Origin: an uncultured Lachnospiraceae bacterium
GTDB taxonomy: Bacteria; Bacillota; Clostridia; Lachnospirales; Lachnospiraceae
Assembly (NCBI GenBank): GCA_910589385.1
Contig: CAJUTU010000023.1
Span: forward strand, 1 to 59,143
Length of the DNA stretch: 59,143 nt
Reading direction: 5' to 3'
How positions within the stretch are numbered: position 1 is the first letter of the stretch; the number at the start of each line of letters is the position of its first letter. The position numbers were made by a program, and so were the translations under genes. Under the pieces are notes generated by a model that made no database searches, was not told the origin of the DNA, and was given only the letters and a program-made list of their open reading frames with translations. Positions 45,045 to 53,058 of this stretch are shown piece after piece.

Positions 45045-46067
45045 TTAAAGAGCCAGCAGCTTGGAAATCTCGTACTGATGAGCGGAAATCTTCTTCTTCA
45101 TGCTCAGAGCTTCATTGATATCAAAATCTACATACTGTCCTGCCTGATATCCTACCACACGGTTATATTTACCCTGCATAAGCAGTTCTACTGCCATTGC
45201 CCCCATTGTGGATGCATAAACTCTGTCCTTACAGGTCGGGCTTCCGCCGCGCTGCATGTGTCCCAGGATCGTTGCCCTTGTTTCAATCCCCGTAGCCTGT
45301 TCAATCCGTTTTGCCAGATTGATCGTATCACCCACGCCTTCTGCGTTGATGATGATATAGTTCTTCTTGCCACGTCTTTTATTTTCCAAAATATCTTTAA
45401 TTAACGCTTCCTCGTCAAAGTTCTTCTTTTCCTCCGGCAGCAGAATCCTTTCTGCACCATTGGCAATCCCGCACCAGAGAGCCAGATATCCTGCATCACG
45501 TCCCATAACCTCGATGATGCTGCACCGTTCATGAGATGTAGATGTATCACGTACTTTATCTATGGCTTCCATAGCCGTATTCACGGCCGTATCAAATCCA
45601 ATCGTATACTCTGTACAGGCAATATCCAGATCGATCGTTCCCGGAAGCCCGATTGTCTTTACTCCATAATTCGCCAGCTTCTGCGCTCCGGCAAAGGAAC
45701 CGTCACCACCAATAACTACCAGAGCATCAATACCGTATTTTTTACAGATCGCTGCTGCTTTCTGCTGTCCTTCCGTAGTACGCATCGACTTACAACGCGC
45801 GGTCTGAAGGAATGTTCCGCCCCGCTGGATCGTATCGGATACATCACGGGCAGACAGGTCAATGATCTCTTCCTTCAAAAGTCCATGATATCCTTTTCTG
45901 ATCCCACGCACTTTCAAATCATATGACAACGCAGTCCTGACAACCGCACGGATTGCCGCGTTCATTCCAGGCGCGTCTCCTCCGCTTGTCAGCACGCCGA
46001 TCGTACGGATGCGGTCTTCCAGATCATCTAATACCTGTTTTGGTTCCATTTTTTCCATATCTCCCAT
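45045..46067 (-). CDS. pfkA: 6-phosphofructokinase, ATP-dependent type
   Basis: This glycolytic enzyme phosphorylates fructose 6-phosphate. The 340-residue protein has GGDAPGMNAAIR, the nucleotide motif GGDGSFAGA (ATP type, as the Gly after Asp shows) and LPGTIDLDI with both catalytic aspartates. The usual TIDND asparagine is replaced by Leu. EYTIGFDTA, EVMGRDAGY and the substrate-site LGHMQRGG also match. There is a short N-terminal extension of about 20 residues before the core. AGGAGG precedes the ATG. It follows dnaE by 125 bp. Confidence 0.93.
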   Translation of the reverse strand: MGDMEKMEPKQVLDDLEDRIRTIGVLTSGGDAPGMNAAIRAVVRTALSYDLKVRGIRKGYHGLLKEEIIDLSARDVSDTIQRGGTFLQTARCKSMRTTEGQQKAAAICKKYGIDALVVIGGDGSFAGAQKLANYGVKTIGLPGTIDLDIACTEYTIGFDTAVNTAMEAIDKVRDTSTSHERCSIIEVMGRDAGYLALWCGIANGAERILLPEEKKNFDEEALIKDILENKRRGKKNYIIINAEGVGDTINLAKRIEQATGIETRATILGHMQRGGSPTCKDRVYASTMGAMAVELLMQGKYNRVVGYQAGQYVDFDINEALSMKKKISAHQYEISKLLAL

Positions 46068-46192
46068 TTTTTCTTCCTCCTAAATCGTAGAATAGAATAA
46101 CTATATTTCCAAAATCACCTCCTAAATCAAATTTTTCTGCTTGAAGATCTTCTGCTTGTTTTTCAGCATTCTTCTTTTTCATTTTAAACTAT

Positions 46193-49100
46193 TTATACAT
46201 GGTTTTCAATAGTCTTTTCGACTACTTTTATCCGCTTTTCACCAAATTGATTCTTCAGTCTGCTTAGTACCTGCGGGCTGATCATAATGTTCCGGCTTCT
46301 GGGCAGTTTTTTCATAGCCCGCTCTGCCTGGCAGTAAATGATCACCTCGTCATCCCCCTCAAAATCCATCAGATGTCCGTACACTGTCTGCTCATTTTCC
46401 AGGAAAGATGCCTTGTCGGGAAATTGGATCCATAATTCCCTCTTCTTCTGTTCAAATGGAATGACCCTTTCGCAGATCAGCTTGCTTGGCCTTTCATCCT
46501 CCTCTGATACCCTGCCCTTGATGAACACTTTCTGATCCATCTCCAAAAGCGCCCTGTTTCTTTCATAGTCCCGCGGAAAAACTACGATTTCCACAGTTCC
46601 CAGGAGATCCTCTATTGTGACAAATGCCATCATCTGGTTTGTCTTTGTATGCTTCACTGTCTTGTCCGTGATCATACCGCCCACAGTTTCCCTTGCTCCG
46701 TCATGGACCTTGGAGCGCCCAGACTCTTCATCGGGCTGAAAATCCAGCGTGGTAGCAGATATATTTTTTTTCCACATTTCCTCATAATCATCCAAGGGAT
46801 GCCCACTGATATAGATTCCCAGCACCTCTTTTTCAAAGGCAAGCTTGTTTTCCCTCGCGTATTCCCCAACATCTGGCAATTTAATCTCAAACTGGCCTTT
46901 TTCTTCCTCGCTTACCAGATCAAACAACGTCATCTGCCCGCTCATGGCATATTTCTTTTCCTGGTTCACATGATCCAGGATCTGCAGATAGATGCTCATA
47001 AACTGCTTCCTCGTTCCTTCCAGGCAATCCATCGCACCCGCCTTGATCAGATTTTCAATGACCTTTTTGTTCAGCACCTCTTTCGTAGACATGCGGGTAA
47101 TAAAGTCATCCAGATTTTTAAATGCTCCATACTCGTCCCTGTCTGCCACGATTTCCCCGATCACCTGTTTCCCGATACTTTTGATCGCTGCAAGGCCATA
47201 GCGGATCTGCCCTTCATCCACTGAAAAATCCGCATATCCCCTATTGATGTCCGGCGGCAGAATCTGAATATCCATATGACGGCAGGCATACACATATTCT
47301 GCGACCTTGGATGGATTTTCTATTACGGAAGTCATTAATGCCGCCATAAATTCTACCGGATAATAATATTTTAAATACGCGGTCTGGTAAGCAACCACCG
47401 CATAGGCGGCCGCATGGGATTTATTGAATGCATATTTTGCAAAATCAATCATCTCATCATAAATTTTATTTGCAACTTTCTCATCAATTCCATTTTTTAC
47501 ACAACCCGGCACATCTGTCTCTTCGTCTCCATATACAAATGTCTGCCGCTCTTTACGCATGACCTCTCCCTTTTTCTTGGACATGGCACGCCGGAGCAGG
47601 TCACTTCGTCCCATGGTATAGCCTGCCAGATCCCGCACGATCTGCATAACCTGCTCCTGATATACGATACAGCCATAGGTCGGCGCCAGAATAGGCTCTA
47701 ACTGCGGACAGTCATAAGTAATAGATCCCGCCCCCTTTTTTCCCTTGATGTACTGCGGGATAAAATCCATAGGCCCGGGACGGTACAGGGCAATCCCGGC
47801 AATGATATCTTCCAGGCTGTGAGGCTTTAATTCCTTCATAAAGCCTTTCATCCCCGGACTTTCGATCTGGAAGATCCCGTCCGTCTTTCCTGTCCCGATA
47901 TAGTCTAACACAGCCTTGTCATCATAATCAATGGTATCCATATCCAGCGCTGGTTCTTTTTGCCTTACCATCTCTACCGCGTTCTGGATGACCGTCAGCG
48001 TCCGAAGCCCCAGGAAATCCATTTTTAAAAGCCCCAGTTCTTCCAGTGTCGTCATGGTAAACTGTGTAACGATAGAGCCGTCCTGTGCTTTGGAGAGCGG
48101 CACATATTCGTCCGCCGACCTCTGGCAGATGACTACCCCCGCCGCATGCATAGAACTGTGCCTTGGGAGTCCTTCCAGACGTTTTGCCATATCAATCACG
48201 CTCTTCACCTGCTCATCGGTCTCATAGGTCTGCCGGAGTTCCGGATTCATCTCCAATGCCTTTGCGATTGTAATATTCAATTCCTTCGGGATCATCTTCG
48301 CAATGGAATCGGCAAACGCATAAGGCAGATCCATCACCCTGCCCACGTCCCGGATAACGCCGCGTGCCGCCAGCGTTCCGAACGTCACGATCTGCACTAC
48401 CCGATCCTTGCCATATTTACGCACCACATAATCAATGACCTCTTGCCGCCGTTCAAAACAGAAGTCCACGTCAATATCCGGCATAGAGACACGTTCCGGA
48501 TTCAAGAACCGCTCAAACAGAAGCTGGTAGCGCAGAGGATCAATGTCTGTGATACCAAGGCAATAAGACACAATGCTGCCCGCCGCCGAGCCACGCCCCG
48601 GCCCTACGGGGATCCCGTTGTCTTTTGCATATTTAATAAAGTCCCATACGATCAGGAAATAATCAACATACCCCATATTCTGGATGGTATCCAGCTCGTA
48701 GCGCAGCCGTTCCTCATTTTCCCCGGCCCGGGCTCCATACCGCTGTTCCAGCCCTTCATAGCATAGTTTATTGAGATATTCCCAGGAAGTCATCCCATCC
48801 GGCACATCATATTTGGGCAGCTTTATCACCCCGAATTCAATCTCCACATGGCAGCGGTCGGCAATCCGCTGGGTATTCTCAACCGCCTGCCGTGCATAGG
48901 GGAACAGTTCCGCCATCTCCTGGGGGGATTTTACATAATACTGTCCCCCCTCATAACGCAGCCGGTTTTCATCGGAAAGTTTTTTGGCTGTCTGGATGCA
49001 GAGCAGGATATCATGAGCTTTCTCATCCTCCGCATAAGTATAATGCACGTCGTTCGTAGCGGCCAGTTCTATCCCCAGCTCCTCTGACATCTGCAAAAGA

Positions 49101-49666
49101 CGCTGGTTCACCAGAGCCTGCTCCGGAATGCCATGGTCCTGGAGCTCCAGAAAATAATTCCCTTTTCCAAAAATATCCTGGTACTCCAAAGCCTTTTCTT
49201 TTGCTTCCTCATAGAGTCCTCTGGACAAGTACCGCTGGACCTCCCCGGCAAGGCACGCGCTTAACGCGATGATCCCCTCATGATATTCGCGAAGCAGCTC
49301 TTTATCCACACGGGGTTTATAATAATACCCGTCCACAAATCCTTTGGATACAATCTTCATCAGATTAGCGTACCCCTCATTGTTCTCTGCCAGCAGCACC
49401 AAATGATAGTAACGGTCGTCCCCTCCCGTAAGTTCCCTGTCAAACCTGGAATTCGGGGCTACATAGACCTCACACCCCAGGATGGGATTGATTCCGGCTT
49501 TCTTCGCCTCCCGATAGAAATCAATCACGCCATACATCACTCCATGATCCGTGATCGCGGCGCTGTTCATCCCAAGTTCTTTGACTCTTGCGACATATTC
49601 TGTTATTTTATTTGAACCGTCCAGCAGGCTGTATTCTGTATGGACGTGTAAATGCACAAAACCCAT
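46193..49666 (-). CDS. dnaE: DNA polymerase III alpha subunit DnaE
   Basis: The 1,157-residue replicative polymerase of the C-family (DnaE1/DnaE3 type) begins with an intact PHP domain (FVHLHVHTEYSLLDGS). The polymerase palm has PDIDVDFCFERRQEVIDY and GPGRGSAAGSIVSYCLGI, and the fingers include HAAAYAVVAYQTAYLKYYYP. The helix-hairpin-helix and OB-fold domain (TVEIVVFPRDYERN) are at the C-terminus. There is no exonuclease domain, so it is not PolC. In Clostridia DnaE works alongside PolC. It heads the dnaE-pfkA-murI-DUF1934 cluster. Confidence 0.95.
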   Translation of the reverse strand: MGFVHLHVHTEYSLLDGSNKITEYVARVKELGMNSAAITDHGVMYGVIDFYREAKKAGINPILGCEVYVAPNSRFDRELTGGDDRYYHLVLLAENNEGYANLMKIVSKGFVDGYYYKPRVDKELLREYHEGIIALSACLAGEVQRYLSRGLYEEAKEKALEYQDIFGKGNYFLELQDHGIPEQALVNQRLLQMSEELGIELAATNDVHYTYAEDEKAHDILLCIQTAKKLSDENRLRYEGGQYYVKSPQEMAELFPYARQAVENTQRIADRCHVEIEFGVIKLPKYDVPDGMTSWEYLNKLCYEGLEQRYGARAGENEERLRYELDTIQNMGYVDYFLIVWDFIKYAKDNGIPVGPGRGSAAGSIVSYCLGITDIDPLRYQLLFERFLNPERVSMPDIDVDFCFERRQEVIDYVVRKYGKDRVVQIVTFGTLAARGVIRDVGRVMDLPYAFADSIAKMIPKELNITIAKALEMNPELRQTYETDEQVKSVIDMAKRLEGLPRHSSMHAAGVVICQRSADEYVPLSKAQDGSIVTQFTMTTLEELGLLKMDFLGLRTLTVIQNAVEMVRQKEPALDMDTIDYDDKAVLDYIGTGKTDGIFQIESPGMKGFMKELKPHSLEDIIAGIALYRPGPMDFIPQYIKGKKGAGSITYDCPQLEPILAPTYGCIVYQEQVMQIVRDLAGYTMGRSDLLRRAMSKKKGEVMRKERQTFVYGDEETDVPGCVKNGIDEKVANKIYDEMIDFAKYAFNKSHAAAYAVVAYQTAYLKYYYPVEFMAALMTSVIENPSKVAEYVYACRHMDIQILPPDINRGYADFSVDEGQIRYGLAAIKSIGKQVIGEIVADRDEYGAFKNLDDFITRMSTKEVLNKKVIENLIKAGAMDCLEGTRKQFMSIYLQILDHVNQEKKYAMSGQMTLFDLVSEEEKGQFEIKLPDVGEYARENKLAFEKEVLGIYISGHPLDDYEEMWKKNISATTLDFQPDEESGRSKVHDGARETVGGMITDKTVKHTKTNQMMAFVTIEDLLGTVEIVVFPRDYERNRALLEMDQKVFIKGRVSEEDERPSKLICERVIPFEQKKRELWIQFPDKASFLENEQTVYGHLMDFEGDDEVIIYCQAERAMKKLPRSRNIMISPQVLSRLKNQFGEKRIKVVEKTIENHV

Positions 49667-49805
49667 GTTCTACCTCTTCGTGTTTCTTGAAATATGATTC
49701 CAAATGTACTGAAATGATAAATGTATTTTATAATGAATCTGCTTTATGATGAATATGCTTTATCAGCGGATGATGCTCTGAACTTACAGACTTAGGATTT
49801 TATAT

Positions 49806-49839
49806 GAAAACAGGGCGGTTCCCTCTGAGAACTACCCTG
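49806..49839 (-). terminator. Terminator of the 78-aa gene
   Basis: On the minus strand CAGGGTAGTTC pairs with GAACCGCCCTG (with an internal bulge), followed by TTTTC. It isolates the 78-aa gene from dnaE. Confidence 0.65.
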
Positions 49840-49924
49840 CCGTCTGTTTTCTGATTCATCTGCTATGCAGAAAGCTTTCCCAAGTCTTTACATCTAAGAC
49901 CCGATTCTATGGATTCAGAAGAAA

Positions 49925-50161
49925 TCACTCACCGTTCATCATGAAACCAATCAATCTGTCGGTATCTTCCTTCTCATAAGCAAGAATCTCCAATTCCGGA
50001 ATCTCACCGTTGGAGAAAATATTCGCCATGGATACATACTGGGAAAGCTTGGACTTCAAGTTCAGCCTGTCGCCTTCTCCTGTCACCAGTTCTACCTTGC
50101 CTTTACACTCATCAACGGCCTTGAAGAATGCGTCTATATCCGTAATATTCTGTACTTTCAT
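49925..50161 (-). CDS. Small conserved-looking hypothetical protein (78 aa)
   Basis: The 78-residue acidic soluble protein begins MKVQNITDIDAFFKAVDECK, then a VELVTGEGDRLNLKSKLSQY beta-turn-helix segment, and ends GFMMNGE. I do not recognise a named function; similar small proteins in Lachnospiraceae are sometimes annotated wrongly as polymerases. AGGAGG lies upstream of the ATG, and a promoter and terminator flank it, so it is an independent transcription unit. Confidence 0.7.
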   Translation of the reverse strand: MKVQNITDIDAFFKAVDECKGKVELVTGEGDRLNLKSKLSQYVSMANIFSNGEIPELEILAYEKEDTDRLIGFMMNGE

Positions 50162-50230
50162 ATTCGTTACCTCCTTTTAAATCTATGATAAAGCTGCGCG
50201 GCAGGATATCTGCCCGCTGGTTACGCTATC

Positions 50231-50258
50231 ATTATACATCATTTCATTCAGAATGCAA
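50231..50258 (-). promoter_or_regulatory. Promoter of the 78-aa gene
   Basis: TTGCAT (50253-50258), 16 bp, TATAAT (50231-50236) on the minus strand. Confidence 0.6.
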
Positions 50259-50301
50259 TCCTTTTTTCTCGGCTGTTGGATAGGGAATGCAGAAAATATA
50301 T

Positions 50302-50330
50302 TTGCCGAAATGCATGGAGTATGCTATACT
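50302..50330 (+). promoter_or_regulatory. Promoter of the DHH phosphoesterase gene
   Basis: TTGCCG (50302-50307), 17 bp, TATACT (50325-50330) on the plus strand. Confidence 0.55.
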
Positions 50331-50409
50331 AACAACATTGAAAGCACTCAGCATCTATGATTTTTGAAGATGTAGTTTACTATTTGAAGAAGTTCAAGGA
50401 GGGAATTAG

Positions 50410-51330
50410 ATGAGATTAGTAACACGTTCAGATTTTGATGGTTTGGCTTGCGGAGCATTGCTTTTGGAGGCAGGTATTATTGACAGTTGGAAATTCGCAC
50501 ATCCCAAGGATCTTCAGGATGGCCTGGTAGATGTCAATGAAAATGACTGTCTGGCTAACGTACCTTTTGTAGAAGGCTGCGGGCTGTGGTTTGACCATCA
50601 TTCCAGTGAACATGAACGGCTGGAACTGGAAGGAAAGTATAAGGGCGAAAGCCGTATTACCCCGTCCTGTGCAAGGATCATTTACGAGTATTATGGCGGC
50701 AGGGAGCGTTTTCCGCAGTTTGACGATCTGATGGAGGCCGTAGACAAGGTAGATTCCGGAAACCTGACCATTGATGAGGTGATGAATCCGACCGGCTGGA
50801 TTTTGATCGGTTTTCTGATGGATCCCCGGACCGGCCTGGGCAGATGGAGACAGTTTTCCATCTCCAACTATCAGCTCATGGAAAAGCTGATGGATGCCTG
50901 CCGCACGATGAGCACCAAAGAAATTCTGGAATTGCCGGATGTACAGGAACGTATTGAGATCTACAATGAACAGACAGAAAAATTCAAAAAAATGGTATCA
51001 GAACATACGGAAGTGAAAGGCAATGTGATCATTACAGATTTAAGACATGTGGAACCCATTTATACAGGGAACCGCTTCATGATCTACAGCATGTATCCGG
51101 AGCAGAATATTTCTGCATGGATCGTCAGCGGACGCGGCGGACATGGCTGTTCTGCAGCAGTCGGCTACAGTATCCTGAACAGGACGGCAACGCTGGATGT
51201 AGGAAGCCTGATGCTCAAATATAACGGCGGCGGACATAAAAAGGTAGGAACCTGCCAGTTCAGCGACGAGAACATGGATACCGAACTTCCAAAGATGCTG
51301 GATGAACTTTGCGAGATGGCAAATAAATAG
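50410..51330 (+). CDS. DHH-family phosphoesterase
   Basis: The 306-residue protein has motif I RSDFDGLACGALL, the DHH motif in LWFDHHSSEH, and later acidic metal ligands, including MEAVDKVDSG. The C-terminal DHHA1 domain has SGRGGHGCSAAVG and GGGHKKVGTCQF. Family members hydrolyse phosphodiester or phosphoanhydride bonds (RecJ-like nucleases, nanoRNases, PPX1-like exopolyphosphatases). This short, cytosolic form looks closest to the PPX1/nanoRNase group, but the substrate cannot be decided from the sequence. AAGGAGG precedes the ATG. Confidence 0.88.
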   Translation: MRLVTRSDFDGLACGALLLEAGIIDSWKFAHPKDLQDGLVDVNENDCLANVPFVEGCGLWFDHHSSEHERLELEGKYKGESRITPSCARIIYEYYGGRERFPQFDDLMEAVDKVDSGNLTIDEVMNPTGWILIGFLMDPRTGLGRWRQFSISNYQLMEKLMDACRTMSTKEILELPDVQERIEIYNEQTEKFKKMVSEHTEVKGNVIITDLRHVEPIYTGNRFMIYSMYPEQNISAWIVSGRGGHGCSAAVGYSILNRTATLDVGSLMLKYNGGGHKKVGTCQFSDENMDTELPKMLDELCEMANK

Positions 51331-51380
51331 ATTGTACATTGTTATTTTTGAATTTACCGGAAAGACAGGAGGTGGCACAC

Positions 51381-51572
51381 ATGCCAAACGGGCTTGAAAT
51401 TACAAAAGCGGCTATTGATGATTTTAAAAAAATCCAAAAATATATGATTTTAGCCAAAAAGGAAAATGCTGCCGAAACATATGCTGAACTGAAAGAAGAA
51501 TATCTTTCTTTAAAGGCTATACTGAATGTCGCTGGTGTAAATCTGACAGATATTGACCGGATAAAAGAATAG
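51381..51572 (+). CDS. Small hypothetical protein (63 aa)
   Basis: The 63-residue helical protein starts MPNGLEITKAAIDDFKKIQK after AGGAGGTGG. It ends in a coiled segment with VAGVNLTDIDRIKE. It lies 50 bp after the DHH phosphoesterase gene and before a terminator, so the two form an operon. No named family recognised. The frame could extend upstream, but the ribosome binding site favours 51381. Confidence 0.65.
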   Translation: MPNGLEITKAAIDDFKKIQKYMILAKKENAAETYAELKEEYLSLKAILNVAGVNLTDIDRIKE

Positions 51573-51573
51573 C

Positions 51574-51615
51574 AAAACGGACCTTGCTTCACTTGAAACA
51601 GGGTCCGTTTTCTTC
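51574..51615. terminator. Terminator of the DHH phosphoesterase operon
   Basis: AAAACGGACC pairs with GGTCCGTTTT around a 17-base loop, with T-rich sequence after it. It lies between convergent genes. Confidence 0.85.
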
Positions 51616-51654
51616 TTTATCCTCTTAGCCAATGATCGGATACGCCCTCGCCTC

Positions 51655-52902
51655 TTATACCAAAGACTGGTTCAGATACGCCTCTTGTTCTGCTGTCAGA
51701 GTATCGATCTCTTTGCCGAGGAAACGGAGTTTTCTCACTGCAACATCCGCATCAATTTCCTCTGGAACGTCGATCAGCATCTCGGTCATCTCTTTTCCAT
51801 GTTCTACCAGATATTTTGCGGAAAGCGCCTGGATCGCAAAGCTCATATCCATGATCTCCGCCGGATGCCCGTCCCCTGCCGCCAGGTTCACCAGACGGCC
51901 CTCTGCCAGGACGAAGATCCATCTTCCATTGGACAGCTTATACCCCTGAATATTCTTCCGCATTTCCTTAGATTCCACTGCCATGGCGCGCAGGCCTGCC
52001 ATGTGGATCTCACAGTCAAAATGCCCTGCATTACAGAGGATCGCGCCCTCTTTCATCTCCATGAAATCTTCTTCATCGATTACTTTATCGCATCCGGTCA
52101 CAGTTACAAAGAAGTCTCCAAGCTTTGCAGCTTCTTTCATCGGCATGACGTCAAATCCATCCATCACAGCCTCGATAGCCTTTACAGGGTCGATCTCTGT
52201 TACGATCACTTTGGCTCCCAGACCCTTTGCTCTCATAGAAACGCCCTTGCCGCACCAGCCATAGCCGGCCACAACCACGATCTTACCTGCAACGATCAGG
52301 TTCGTAGTACGCATAATCCCATCCCACACGGACTGCCCTGTACCGTATCGGTTGTCAAAGAAATGTTTGCACTGTGCATTATTGACACGGATCATCGGGA
52401 ATTTTAATTGTCCGGCCTTATTCATCGCCTCCAGACGGATAATACCTGTGGTCGTCTCCTCACAGCCTCCTAAAATAGCCGGAATCAGTTCCTGCATCTC
52501 TGTATGGACCATATGGACCAGATCGCCGCCGTCGTCAATGATAATATTCGGCCCTGCCGAAAGGACTGCACGGATATGAGAATTATATTCCTCGTCCGTT
52601 GCCCCGTACCATGCATGGACCTCCAAACCGGCTTTAACCAGCGCTGCCGCCACATCATCCTGTGTAGAAAGCGGATTCGATCCGGTCACATACATCTCTG
52701 CCCCGCCTGCTGCCAGCACCTTGCACAGATATGCGGTCTTCGCCTCCAAGTGTACGGAAAGCGTGATCTTTTTCCCTGCGAAGGGTTTGGTCTTGCTGAA
52801 TTCTTCTTCTAAAGTGCGCAGCAAGTCGCAGTTTCTCTTCACCCACTCGATTTTCTGCTCGCCTGATTCAGCCAGGCTAATGTCTCTGATTTCACTGTTC
52901 AT
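51655..52902 (-). CDS. ahcY: Adenosylhomocysteinase (S-adenosylhomocysteine hydrolase)
   Basis: This enzyme splits S-adenosylhomocysteine to adenosine and homocysteine, and so recycles the product of methyl transfer. The 415-residue protein has DDGGDLVHMVH, the NAD-binding GYGWCGKGVSMRAKGLGAKV, RYGTGQSVWDGIMRTTN with the substrate-site residues, and NAGHFDCEIHM. The C-terminus ends AEQEAYLNQSLV. The start at ATG 52902 has AAAGGAGAG upstream. Many Clostridia instead use the Pfs/LuxS route; neither gene is seen here. A promoter and a structured leader precede it. Confidence 0.95.
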   Translation of the reverse strand: MNSEIRDISLAESGEQKIEWVKRNCDLLRTLEEEFSKTKPFAGKKITLSVHLEAKTAYLCKVLAAGGAEMYVTGSNPLSTQDDVAAALVKAGLEVHAWYGATDEEYNSHIRAVLSAGPNIIIDDGGDLVHMVHTEMQELIPAILGGCEETTTGIIRLEAMNKAGQLKFPMIRVNNAQCKHFFDNRYGTGQSVWDGIMRTTNLIVAGKIVVVAGYGWCGKGVSMRAKGLGAKVIVTEIDPVKAIEAVMDGFDVMPMKEAAKLGDFFVTVTGCDKVIDEEDFMEMKEGAILCNAGHFDCEIHMAGLRAMAVESKEMRKNIQGYKLSNGRWIFVLAEGRLVNLAAGDGHPAEIMDMSFAIQALSAKYLVEHGKEMTEMLIDVPEEIDADVAVRKLRFLGKEIDTLTAEQEAYLNQSLV

Positions 52903-53023
52903 TTTCCATCTCTCCTTTTTGCGTCCCAGCGCAATTTTTCCCAGCCGAATTTTTATTAGAGTGATGGTCGTCTGTCCTATCATCACTGGTAGAATCCGTG
53001 AATGCATGCATTACCGGACACCT

Positions 53024-53055
53024 ATTATACTAGCTTACAGGCCTTTATTTGTCAA
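53024..53055 (-). promoter_or_regulatory. Promoter of ahcY
   Basis: TTGACA (53050-53055) on the minus strand, followed after 17 bp by TAGTAT (53027-53032), or after 20 bp by TATAAT (53024-53029). The 100-bp leader contains two inverted repeats. Confidence 0.6.
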
Positions 53056-53058
53056 TAT

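Noticed and set aside
50162..50409. Possible riboswitch between the 78-aa gene and the DHH phosphoesterase gene
   Set aside because: The space contains two divergent promoters and no long pairings; leader lengths are short on both sides.
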